A stretch of 64,000 nt of DNA from Ectocarpus siliculosus (Eukaryota; Sar; Phaeophyceae; Ectocarpales; Ectocarpaceae). Position 1 is the first letter of the stretch; each line of letters starts with the position of its first letter. The position numbers were made by a program, and so were the translations under genes. The notes below the pieces were generated by a model. The model was not told the origin of the DNA. It made no database searches and saw nothing but the letters and a program-made list of their open reading frames with translations. The stretch is taken from the NCBI GenBank assembly GCA_000310025.1, contig FN649740.1, positions 4,501,343 to 4,565,342 of the forward strand, read 5' to 3'. This document shows, one piece after another, positions 1-9,900 of this stretch.

Positions 1-96
1 AGGATGCCCTGCGTTGGCGCACACCCCGGCGTGGTCAAAGGGACAACCGTGCGAGTTGTCGTGTGGGCGGTCTGGACGGTTCAACGGCCCAAGGGA

Positions 97-2812
97 GGGG
101 ATGTCACTTCATACGTTGGCTATGCGTTCGCTTCCACGGTCTCTGTGGTAGCACCTCACCTCTTCTTCGGTGTCCTCGTCTAGGTAAGCGCCCACCAAAA
201 CACTCTCATCTAACGCCTCGCTGGTCAAGCTCCACAATTCCCAGGTTGATCCCGGCGTAGAGAGCGAAGTAGAAATCGTTTGGAAGCATCCCTGGATATC
301 AGGGAGCTCCGTCGAAGTGATCAAGAACGACTCGGTGTCCCCACATATCAACGAAGACGGAGCAATCTCCGGAGATGGAGATGGGCTGGCCTCGTTGTCG
401 GAGACAGGGGCAGGGACAACACCTGGGATTCCTATCGGTGCGACTGTAGGGATTGACAGCAATGGGGACGGGCTGATGGACGTTGGGGCTAAGGTCGGCC
501 CTGGTATGACAGGGAGGTCTCGGCTTCCGGCAGTAGGACCCGACGTTGGAGCCACGGAAAAAGTCGCTCCTGGCGTCGGTGTGACGGCCTCGGATACCGG
601 AGCAGGCGTCACCTAGCCAGCGATATTCCATGTGATCGGGCAAAACGAAAACAAAGATAGATATGGTGTTGGAGCGGGTGTCGTTTGTTTCTAGTGATCT
701 TCTGATATCTTTTCATCTGCTGAAATCGCTCGGGCAGTCGAACAGCTATATCATGCGTTAGTATTTTCGGCAGCATGGAAACAAGCGAGCTCTGAGTTCG
801 TCTGAGCTGTACCTGGAGTTGGAGGTGTCCGATTCCACACCGACAGCGCTGGCAGCATGTGCAGTAGCGACCAGAGGAATATGGTTCGACAGTCGAAAGT
901 GGTCCAAAATTCTGATCTTGCTGGAGACTATACGACTACCGCCAGACTTGAGGTAGGGAATGACGATTCCCTGTGGGCAGGGGACCACTCCTGTGCGCCT
1001 TGCAAACCTAAGGCTGCACCCTCCCATGAAGCTGATGCGTGAAGTCCAACGACTGCTATGATTAGGAGATTATTGCAGCTCAAGAAATACAAGCTTTGAG
1101 ATGTCACGAGATGGAATGGCCAGCACCACCTTGATCGCATGCTAAAGGGATGATGGCAACCCTTCGGACCGTCAGGTACACCGTTGCACAGTTCTTCGTG
1201 AGACGTTTGGCTTGGCCAACACCTGTGATGAGGTGGGGCTCACACCAATGTGTTTCCAGTCATTCTTGTTAGACGTGCCCGTTCAAAGCAGCCGGCCGCA
1301 CGATCAAAACAGGAGATGGGCACCAGGCCGTATCATCTAAAGGTCTCGCCACGCCCGATTCCTGACTACTGCCCCTTCAGCAAGCCCGCCGGCCCACCCT
1401 TCACAGATTTCAGTAGTATTATGAAAAGGAAGCGCGTTTGTTGCACCCATTAGGCGTTTTCAACATACCGGGGACTCCGTCAAGGATACCGGTGCAGGCG
1501 CAGAGCAGCAACCGGTTCAGGTGCAGAACGCACGGGTTCAAGCGTGGGCGAACGGGTTCCGGCGTGAACGTCAACACCTGATTGTGGGTCGCGGGATGGC
1601 AGGGGTGACGCAGCTTGTGGACGCACACTCGCTTGGGGTATTCTGCAAAGTGCCATTGCCGTTTCACGAAAACTTTGGATTCATGAAGACAAGGCCGAGT
1701 GGACTGAACGCTTAGACTAACCCTACCCACGGGTGGGAGATGCAGCGTACGATAGGACGAGACAATCGACCTCGCGCATCGCCGACGGGCAACGCTACCA
1801 ACTTGGGACTTACAGTACCAGGTCGTCGCTGAAGGGTGTACCGAGGTGACAGGCTCGAGCGAGAAACACCCTATGGCCAACGACGTTTTGCCGTGGTAGG
1901 CCACCCAGATGTGCTGCCCGCAGTCAAGCAAGGGCAACAAGCGAGATGAGAAAAACTAAGGAAGTCACCTCAAAACCCCGAGAACAGACTGTCCTCTTTT
2001 CTCTTCTTATGTTCCCATGGCACGGTCTGAGCGGCATCATGACAACAAAAGTGGCTTCACAGTGTACGACCACTCGATGTTCGACTCAGGTATTGATAAT
2101 GTCACCTGGGTGATCGAGCAGTTGGTTCGGCTCGAACTGATGTGTCACGAGGAAGGAGGTTCATCGCCAAATCGTAGAAGCAATCGAAGGTCAACACGAC
2201 ATGGTGATACCACAAACGAAAGCAACGACAAAGAATGCATCCGCAAGTTTCTGCCGGCATCTGCCGGAGTAGTTTGGAATATGGAGGCGGGGGTCGATTC
2301 TTTGCAACGACAGTCAAGCGAACTGGTAGACCTCACTGACACATGTAGCACCCCCAGGGGTTATTCGTGGCCAATCGAAGTCCCACCACCCTTGGGTCGT
2401 TGGTCTACTTCCGACACTATTCGTCTGAACAGCCCGTAGTTGACCTCGCCACGTACCTCAGCATCGCTGTTCAGCTCGCAAGAAACACCTCAATAAATTA
2501 CCCGCATTCGAAGAGAACAATAACTAATCAAACATTCTTATACCATGTAGACTCAAAAGGCGAGGTGGGAATGACGGGCATCTTCATTGCCTTGGCGCTT
2601 GGGGTCAGTATCCTCCCCTTGCAGGCTTGTGTTGTTGTGGTCTTGACCTTAATATCGGTTCTGATCGCTCCTCCTCTGTACCTTGTACTGTGTAGCTGTG
2701 TACCGTCTCTTAGCCTACGATCTGGACTGGCCCACCCTCGGTCCACCTGTCGCGCATCCATGCCTTCCTTGATAACCCCAGGCTTCAAGTAACGCAAGAC
2801 CGGAACGCCGAT
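97..2812. repeat. Segmental duplication, short copy
   Basis: The sequence from about 97 to 2812 matches 9900-15728 in the same orientation, with two large internal deletions relative to the longer copy (equivalents of about 11510-13480 and 14410-15390). Introns and flanks match as well as exons, so this is a genomic duplication rather than a retrocopy. Divergence is visible but moderate. Confidence 0.75.
196..2440 (-). pseudogene. Decaying paralogue of the alpha-beta modular gene (partial)
   Basis: This stretch is a diverged copy of 9900-14400. Two modules survive with open frames and the same splice signals as the longer gene. A beta exon (1814-1913) carries HIWVAYHG, a HPS motif and WY before a GTAAGT donor. 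An alpha exon (196-612) begins after CTAG and contains CGDTESF, a GC pair and a donor at the VL/VG position. The linker between them (about 1450-1570) keeps a TPEPV stump and the GTATGT donor, but its frame is shifted relative to the parent. The alpha2, beta2 and most linker sequence (about 2 kb) is missing. The alpha1 exon is cut just after its donor near 2435, joining directly to sequence matching 15390 onward. Loss of the 5' part and the linker frameshift suggest a pseudogene. The family's function is unknown. The copy may continue past the left edge. Confidence 0.6.
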
Positions 2813-2817
2813 TAGAC

Positions 2818-2858
2818 CACAGTAGTAATGGTGACACCACAGTAGTAATGGTGACACC
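2818..2858. repeat. Tandem repeat, 21-bp unit, two copies
   Basis: ACCACAGTAGTAATGGTGAC is repeated head to tail next to the end of the short duplicated segment. The stretch 2440-3060 otherwise holds no gene I can support. Confidence 0.7.
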
Positions 2859-2968
2859 CGAATAAATAGTGATGAAATGCCCGATATTGTGGCATCAAAA
2901 TCTCTTGTCACAATCTCAACCCGATATTGAGGCATGGTCCTCAATAGTGGCATTTTGGGCATCTTAGT

Positions 2969-3010
2969 CGGTAAAATTAGACCATCCGATCGGATGGTCT
3001 AATTTTACCG
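2969..3010. repeat. Perfect 42-bp palindrome matching transposon terminal repeats
   Basis: The two 21-bp arms are perfect reverse complements. Their core GTAAAATTAGACCATC is nearly the same as the terminal inverted repeat of the element at 16026-19360 (GATAAAATTAGACCATC). It looks like two transposon ends joined head to head with nothing between, either a fully deleted derivative or an end-joining scar. Confidence 0.75.
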
Positions 3011-3488
3011 ATTACATCTTATACCCCCAATAGTGGCATTTCAAAACGTCGGAGCGCCCCGTCATTTCAACGTGCGCACCACAAGACATACCCGTACATA
3101 GGATGGGCGCCACACGTGAATGCATATGCATATGTAGACGCCTTGGTGTACAATCATTGTGACGGTTGGGATTGATACGCCGGGGTGGGGGAGTGTTCGA
3201 CGTTTACACTTGCTCCAGTTGGTTTCGCACGTACGCACTGCCGTTTTCAGCATGCATGTGTGTCATGCCCGCCAGACAAACGGCCGCCTACCAGAAGTTC
3301 TGTGACGTTTTTCTGCAGTCTGCCGACACACACAAGAAAGGTAGTATTGGTTGCGACCACAGAAAGAAGAAGGCGCCGTTGTCACGTGGACGATCAAGTG
3401 TCATTTCACATGTGATAGGCAGACACCTGCGTCGTTTTCATGAGGATGCAGCTGCACACAACAAAAGAGACATCCTAGATATTACGTA

Positions 3489-3738
3489 CTGGTGGCCAGA
3501 GGGACAGGTTGGGCACGAACTACAACCTGGGGGGGGGAGGTTGGGAGGCCGAGTTCGACCTTGAACCCATTTTTTCTTCAGGCTTGCAGCCCGCCCGTGT
3601 TGATTGCAATAACGCCACTATCCAAGATGCGGGATACCTTGCACGCTTTGGGCTGCAACCTCCCTACAACCTCCCCCCCCCAGGTTGTAGTTGGTGCCCC
3701 AACCTACGCACAACGTGCCTCTGGCCACCCGTGTAGTC
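3489..3738. repeat. Foldback element with about 60-bp inverted arms
   Basis: The left arm (about 3489-3545) contains AACTACAACCTGGGGGGG. The right arm (about 3668-3735) is its imperfect reverse complement, including the flanking GGTGGCCAGAG. A second inner pair (CTTGCAGCCC and GGGCTGCAA) nests inside. It resembles a small foldback or MITE-type insertion. Flanking sequence from 3060 to 3900 shows no supported gene. Confidence 0.6.
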
Positions 3739-4088
3739 GTAGGCGGCGAGCGAGCTTCAGCTGCAACCTTTCTGAGCCTTCCTTCAAACTTCGTAGAGTA
3801 TGCATTGCAAGTTTGAGCAAGTGACTTTGAAGTGACACATCATTTCTTGGCGTTGTGGTCTGCGACCCACCAATCGTTCCCCGCGTCCACGCCATTTTCA
3901 GGCATCGGCGTCTCTTTGAACAGATACCATTGATACTACTGCTGTACAGTAGTTCACGCCCGTCCTCACTGGCAGCGCATACACTCCATTGTCGACCACG
4001 AACGCAGCAACTGCTGCCGTGGGAGCTGGTCCCAGGCGAGATGGTGAAGTAGTAAGTCTTTTGCCGTTTTTCAGTTCGGTCCGAGAAA

Positions 4089-4450
4089 TTAGAGGATCGG
4101 AGATGAGAGTTGAGATGACGGATGTAAGGAGACGAGAAGGAAGACGGCCGCGTTGGTTACGATCCAACCGAACGTGTTCAACATTGATTTCAAGTCGATA
4201 CGGTTCGCTATCCGCGTCGACCGAGAGCAAGCAAACCGGAGTTCCAGAGGATGCAGATCACAGAGTGGCTGATGCGGCTGATGCAGCTGCAGCAGGATCC
4301 AGTAGAACCGCGCTTACCTTAGTGCGTCTCGGCATGTGAGGTGCCCCCGAAACAGCTCCAAGGAGCGCCACCAAGACAAGGACGACGCCCTTACCACTCT
4401 CCGGCGCAACGAGAAGGGCAGCATCGCTATTGCAAAGCTGGTCCAAGTTG
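4089..4450 (-). pseudogene. Broken copy of the small secreted-protein gene at 19.6-20.1 kb
   Basis: The sequence is homologous to the two-exon gene at 19655-20027, with the same hydrophobic core GKGVVLVLVALLG, the same APH and RTK before a GTAAGCG donor (exon end 4318), and the same second exon beginning PHQPLCDLHPLEL. The candidate ATG (near 4422-4424) is out of frame with the hydrophobic core because of a two-base length difference just after it. The equivalent start is therefore lost, although an upstream in-frame ATG exists. The second exon reads to a TAA at 4089-4091, earlier than in the intact copy. Probably a pseudogene; an alternative start could keep it alive. Confidence 0.55.
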
Positions 4451-4499
4451 CTGCAGCCCACCAGTTTTAGACGTCGCAACAGCGGCAGCATCCAACACC

Positions 4500-5590
4500 T
4501 ATGAGGGAAGGCCCCGTGCGAAGACAGGGTGGTGCGTGTCCAGAGCTTGCCATCTGCTAAACGAAAAGTGCATGAGAAACGCGCAGCAGGCAGGAGATGA
4601 TCGAGAGGAACGGGACTGACGTGCCACGCCTGAAAGAAAATTCTGTGGACTGGGATTCATCCGAAAATATGAAAATATCCGAGCAGGACGGCACATCATT
4701 TTTTCATCGAAGTACGAACAATTCCGGTGAAATGATTCTGCGTGTCGTTCCGGTATGTGCATCTCCAGCTTACCTCCTGGTTGCCTCCTGGTTTGGTGTA
4801 CTGCCACTTAAAAACGAGGTATTTTGTTGAGCCTCGACGCTTACTTGTTACCTCAAACCGAGCACATACATGTTCATATTTCTAAGTTTATTTACAGTAG
4901 AGCAGGCGTCCACCTGGGAAAAGGGGTTGTCCCATGAAGAGGACGCACGGTCATTCTGGGCGGATTTCAACGTGACACTACTCATGTTAATAAAATAAGA
5001 GGAATAGTAACGTGTTTAGGACAACGTGCAGAATTCTGGCTCTGAACCGAGGATCATTTAATTAATCGGATGGTGAGACCCCACAGTGGTTCCGACCATT
5101 CTACACTCACTCTCTCTCATTTGACCACTCTGGCGAGAGGTGAACTCACCGAACCTTCCTTCATCCCGGTCACGTTGCCGACTCCGATGAGTCCATCACT
5201 TGTGGGCAAATTCTTGTTTGAACACGGGAGACGAGGGCATCTCACTATTTAATGCTGCTGTAGCGGAGGTACACCTCTGCCCGCCAACGTGAGAGCTCGA
5301 TACTCGCTAGTTTTCGGAGCGAAAGAAGGGAGTGACCTCTTTGTGCTTACAAAATCTCGATTCATCCGATAAAGATCCGTGGATCAATAATAGTTTGTTC
5401 CGCAATTTTTTGGATCCATCCGGTCTGAACGGAATTATTTTTTACAAGGGTTTCAATTGTAACATCAGGAACCCCCATCCACGCGTACAAGTAGTATTTC
5501 ACAAGTTGCACCCCCCCCGCTCCCCCCCGCCCGGTGTTTGCCATTGGGGTTGGGTTTTCGTCGCTTGGCACGACGTTGTAAAACAAGTTG
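4500..5590. other. No supported gene; upstream flank of the duplicated secreted-protein locus
   Basis: Positions 4500-4900 match 20100-20800 at lower identity and are the 5' flank of the duplicated small gene. Sequence from 4900 to 5500 has no coding signal I can support. Confidence 0.5.
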
Positions 5591-5660
5591 CCGCCCCCGG
5601 TGTTTGCCATCGGGTTTTCGTCGCTTGGCAGCGATGTTGTAAAACAAGCCGATCACTTCG
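5523..5660. repeat. Imperfect tandem repeat, about 75 bp, two copies
   Basis: Two neighbouring copies share GTGTTTGCCAT, GGGTTTTCGTCGCTTGGCA and GTTGTAAAACAAG. The second copy is also the outer part of the inverted repeat shared with 9690-9872. Confidence 0.6.
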
Positions 5661-5782
5661 TGAGCTCGGCAACCAGGTTACCGCGTTTTTTTGCTTTGTC
5701 TTGTTTTTGGCGGTAACCATGAATGGTGGGTGAGTAGATTATGTTGTTCAGGGTCGAGAACCCTCATTCCGCGCAAAGGGGA
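5592..5782 (+). repeat. About 190-bp repeat, inverted partner at 9690-9872
   Basis: The segment running from GGGTTTTCGTCGCTTGGCA through GGTAACCATGA to AGTAGATTATGTTG reappears as its reverse complement at 9690-9872. The outward arrangement is that of long terminal inverted repeats enclosing about 3.9 kb, but it could be two independent insertions. Confidence 0.65.
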
Positions 5783-5917
5783 TAATCGCACGTTGTGTTA
5801 AAATGGCCAAGCACCCTCGAGGCCTTTTCACAGCGCTTACAACTGTCTCTGGAAGTGAAAGCACCAGAAAACAAATTAAGTCATACGCATCTGTCATCCG
5901 TACAGCAGTTTTTGCAG

Positions 5918-6209
5918 TCTGTTAGTGACTCTTCCTATCTAACGGCTTTTACGCCCTCTGATTGGTCCGGCGTTGGTTCCTAGCCTTGACCCTCTCCAGC
6001 GCCCTCTCGCCGTTCCGCATTCCGAGAACGCGGCGCAGCCGCGTTCTCGACCAGTTCGCGGCCACTAGGCCGTGCTTTGGCCGTGGGTGAGGGTTAGGGT
6101 TAGGGTTAGGGTTAGGGTAGATGTGGGGTGAGGAACCTAGCCTTGCTCGCGTGAGGAACCTAGCCTTGCAAAGTGCAACATCGGTTAGTCCTAAAGAGTC
6201 ACTAACAGA
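5918..6209. mobile_element. MITE-like segment with 16-bp inverted ends containing a telomere-type array
   Basis: The left end TCTGTTAGTGACTCTT (5918-5933) is exactly reverse-complementary to AAGAGTCACTAACAGA (6194-6209). Between them lies an interstitial array of GGGTTA units at 6091-6117. The inner flanks of the arms (CTATCTAACGG and CGGTTAGTCC) also resemble each other in inverted orientation. No coding capacity. Confidence 0.55.
6091..6117 (+). repeat. Interstitial telomere-type repeat (GGGTTA)n
   Basis: Four and a half perfect TTAGGG-type units lie far from any contig end. TTAGGG is a common eukaryotic telomere unit. Here it sits inside a segment bounded by inverted repeats. Confidence 0.85.
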
Positions 6210-6385
6210 GTGTAAATAGACCTCCTCCATCCGTAAGCAAGCAAGTAAGCACAAGATGCCGAACACCCTTATCAGGATGCAGCGCACCCTTTATGCGACT
6301 CGCCGAATACCTCACGGCGCTTCGCGCTTGGTGATGTGAGAGCCTGGTCCGGTGAGTACCCGGCGTGCTCCGTCCCGGCTTTGTA

Positions 6386-6450
6386 GGGATGCGAGGTCAA
6401 TGGTCTAACGACTACTACGGCGTGGCACGACCCCCCCCCGCCGCCCCGCT
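6386..6450 (+). repeat. Isolated LINE 3'-tail fragment
   Basis: GCGAGGTCAATGGTCTAACG followed by a C-rich tract matches the 3' end of the LINE at 24054-28690 (GTGGTCAACGGTCTAAC) and the fragment at 40360-40415. Only the tail is present, as expected from 5'-truncated insertions. Confidence 0.55.
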
Positions 6451-6504
6451 CCCCGCACCTTCTTCCTGAATTGTTTATTTTGCAGTCGCCGGGGCTCCGC
6501 TCTT

Positions 6505-6665
6505 ATCTGTGTGTGCATTGGTACGCCACAAAGGCGGCTTCTTGTTCTTAACACCACGCCGGAACTGAGCACATGTTCTTATGGCCAAGTTCTCGGACTT
6601 TGAATTTTGTGAGCCTCAAGTTCTTAACTGCTGAGTTCTTCAGTGGTGGCGCGTTCTGCATACAG
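6505..6665 (+). repeat. Solo end fragment of the TTCTTA-rich transposon family
   Basis: The order of motifs (GCATTGGTACGCCAC, TTCTTGTTCTTAACACC, GAACTGAGCACATGTTCTTA, CCTCAAGTTCTTAAC) is shared with 29168-29348. In part it is shared with 19151-19318, the inner right end of the zinc-finger transposon. It is best read as a remnant end of a related element. Confidence 0.55.
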
Positions 6666-6906
6666 CGGATTGGAAAAAATAATATCAGTCGCGCATTGAC
6701 ATTCGGAGTTGTGTTGTCTCAACCGAGCATAAACAAAATTTCCAAATTTGAACTTGTCCCGGCCTCTTTTTCTATCAGCTATAGGAAAACGGCACTCGTC
6801 CTCTCTCGACGTGTCAGAACCATCCTTCCGATCAAAGGAAACCTACGCCGCCGCATCAACCAAACCTATCCGAACATTTTGTGGGAGCCCTGAAAATGAA
6901 CCGAAA

Positions 6907-9900
6907 CTACACGCCCATCCCGAGGGCCAACCCGATGGCCAACACACTCGTGGCTCCGGCCACGAGAGCTGACGTCGACAACCTGCGGCCAAGTATACCG
7001 CCATCATCACTCTCGGGTTCAATTGGTGGAGACGTTCCGGCGGGTGATTCGGGGGTAGCGATCGGGCCGGGCGCGGGGGCGGGCGTGCCGGTGCATCCGC
7101 AAGTGAAGGACACCTCCTCGGCGGTGACGTCCGAGTACACGCCGGTACCGTCGAGATCACCTGAATCGACAGACGAAACCACACAAACCACGCCGACAGA
7201 CATTTTGGCTCCCTATGCATGCATATGATCGGGCAGGTGGCCGAGTAACCAAGCCCAACAGGTAAGCTGTGCATGACTTTCTGCTGAGTCTCAAAATTCA
7301 GGAACTCGACATCTCCGCAGATAATTATTTGAACCCCGACGTGATGAGTAGTCCGCCGGCTGTGTGTATCGCAGTTGAAAAACGAAAACTGCGGGCTAGT
7401 TCTTCAGCTGGAGAATCCCGAATACGAGAAGATTCCGGGCCGTGTGGTCCTACCCCTGCCGTGGCATGACTCGATCGTGATTCAACAAGCGCGGCGGTAG
7501 CGGATGGGCGTCGGGAAGGTAATTTGGTTCTCGGGTACGGTTTGCACGTCCGATAAAGAAGGACGAGACCAGGAGTAGCATAACTCCTTTTGCAACATGA
7601 TGTTTGATTGACGGGTTTCAACCAGGGGTTTGATTACGTTTGGGAAATGGGTGCAAGGGCCGAAAGAGGGGTAGCAGCCAACCGGCGGAAACTCGGAAAG
7701 AGCTGCCCGTGAACGAAATGCACAGCGACCCGACCAAGAAAAAGCTTGAACCATAAGACGGAAGTGCAGTCTATCATCCTGCACCGAAAATGAACCGAAA
7801 AGGTTATTTAGTGCAGGAGCTGTACACAGAATAAACGAAGATGCCGTCCTCGCACCCCTACCAAGCCGGGAATTCTCTTCCGTCATGTTTGTTTTTTCGC
7901 CGAACAGGCCGATCACACCAGACCTTGGCCGGTGTAAAAACATATATTAGCGACACCCAACCAAGAGAGCTTCAGAAGGCCGCCATTCACATCATGTAGG
8001 ACATAAATATCTACGTCAAGAACTCCTTGGCAATGTCTCCGCGTGTCTCTACCTTGTCGAGGACCTCCCTGACATGTTCACACCATTCTCAACCTGTCAC
8101 GCCCATGCTAGGTGTGTGGGCTGCGACGAAGGACATACCATCCTCACTATGTCACGACGGTAACTACGACAGCACCCGAGAGAACCTAGCACAGACGCTA
8201 CAACAAAGTACCACCGGTTTGCTAGAGACCGGCGACCAGATGAAACCCATTCTTGCGGTTGTATGGACAGGCTTCAGGGGCACCAACAACAAACGCTGAT
8301 AATCTCTTCCAACTCCTTCGAAGTTGAATGCAAAGATTGCGTATGCAAATCCCGGCGGCATTTTCGACGGTGAACCCTGTGAAACAAATTGCCATGGCGG
8401 AAATTTGACAACCGCCGCCTTTAAGAATGCATTCATTCGCATAGACTATTGCATATTTTCCAACAATATGTCGAACTTAACTCAATTTTCAGCCGCCCTG
8501 TGTCAGTCCGCATTTTGCAACTTGTCGAGAACTAGGTCAAGTCCTACCCTAGGAGGTTTGACCTCTTCGGGAATAGAGTGGCCACCCTGGGTTTCCGGGA
8601 TACTTTGAGGGTTTACGATTGATCGGTACTTCACTCATCTGCCGTTGAAGAGTAGAGGAGAGTGGGGCGTAGGTAGGGGTCGTCGCTATGAATAGTCATT
8701 GAAGGTTGAAGTTTTATGTATGTCGTCTCCACGAAAACATGTAGGCAGAAAAACGTAGTCGCAGCGTCTCAAGGTTATCTTGTCGTCAAGCTTCCAACCC
8801 TTTCAGCATCTTCGGTGCCTTGGTTCATCCTTCGTTCAGCTCGGTCAGGTACAAGTGGGAATCGGTGACATTGAGAGAGTCAAGCCCCCCCCAGCAAGCC
8901 CCTATCCACAAACTCTTACATCGCCACGTTGCGTCGGCCGGGTGAACCAAGATCCCTTGCTCGTTCGAATAGCAATATAACACAGTGGCATCGTCGTCCT
9001 CGGAGAGGAAGATCAAATACCACGGAGTGGAGTCACCCTGCAAAACATTTCAATACCGGGACAATCCGGAGGATATAGAGCGGGGGAAGGAAATTCTATG
9101 ACCGGCAAACTCTCAAAGAGCACGCAACAAGGATCGCCATCAGTAGACAAGGATAAATCCAAGCTCCAACGTGGTATGGTACAGGTGCCAGTCAGTGTGG
9201 AGATGTTGCCATCACACCATGCGGGAGTGGGCCCGCAATGCGTTTTAGGCGTACGACACGGCTGAATGGCGGCAAAAGACTACTACACAGGGCGAACGCT
9301 GTATTCTGGTCCACAGAACTTTGGCTACAGCCAGTGAATTAAAACAAAGGAGATCCAGCTTAGATATGACAAGGGTCTCGGGCGGCATCAGGGAATCACG
9401 ATGCTCCTTCCACCCGTTTCTCTACATCACCCACCGAAAACGTTACGAGCCGCTGATCCATTCGGGCGCGCGTGAAGCGGAGCATATACATCCCACTCTA
9501 CCGTACACGCCACAAGACAGCCTATCCGCCACCCGCATAGAGCATCACGGTCAAATATGAGCCCAAAACATTGATCTACACCCACATCAAGGTCACGGGG
9601 CGGCCTACGTTATCACCACGCTCGCAACAACACTGTGTAATCGCCTCGAAGGTCGTTGACTAATTGAAACCAACGTGGTGCCATCAATCCCTTCGCGCGG
9701 GGTAAGGGTTCTCGATGCCGCACAACATAATCTACTGGACCACCGTCATGGTTACCGCACAAACAAGCACAGGAAAAACAATAACGGTAACCTGGATGTC
9801 GAGCTCACACGTCGATCGGCGCGCTTTGCGACGTCGTTGCCAAGCGACGAAAACCCACGATGTTGGGGAGGGGGAGTTGGACAAAGCGGGTCCCAGACAT

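Noticed and set aside
3530-3700. G-runs as quadruplex regulatory elements
   Set aside because: They are homopolymer parts of an inverted-repeat insertion, with no gene nearby to regulate.
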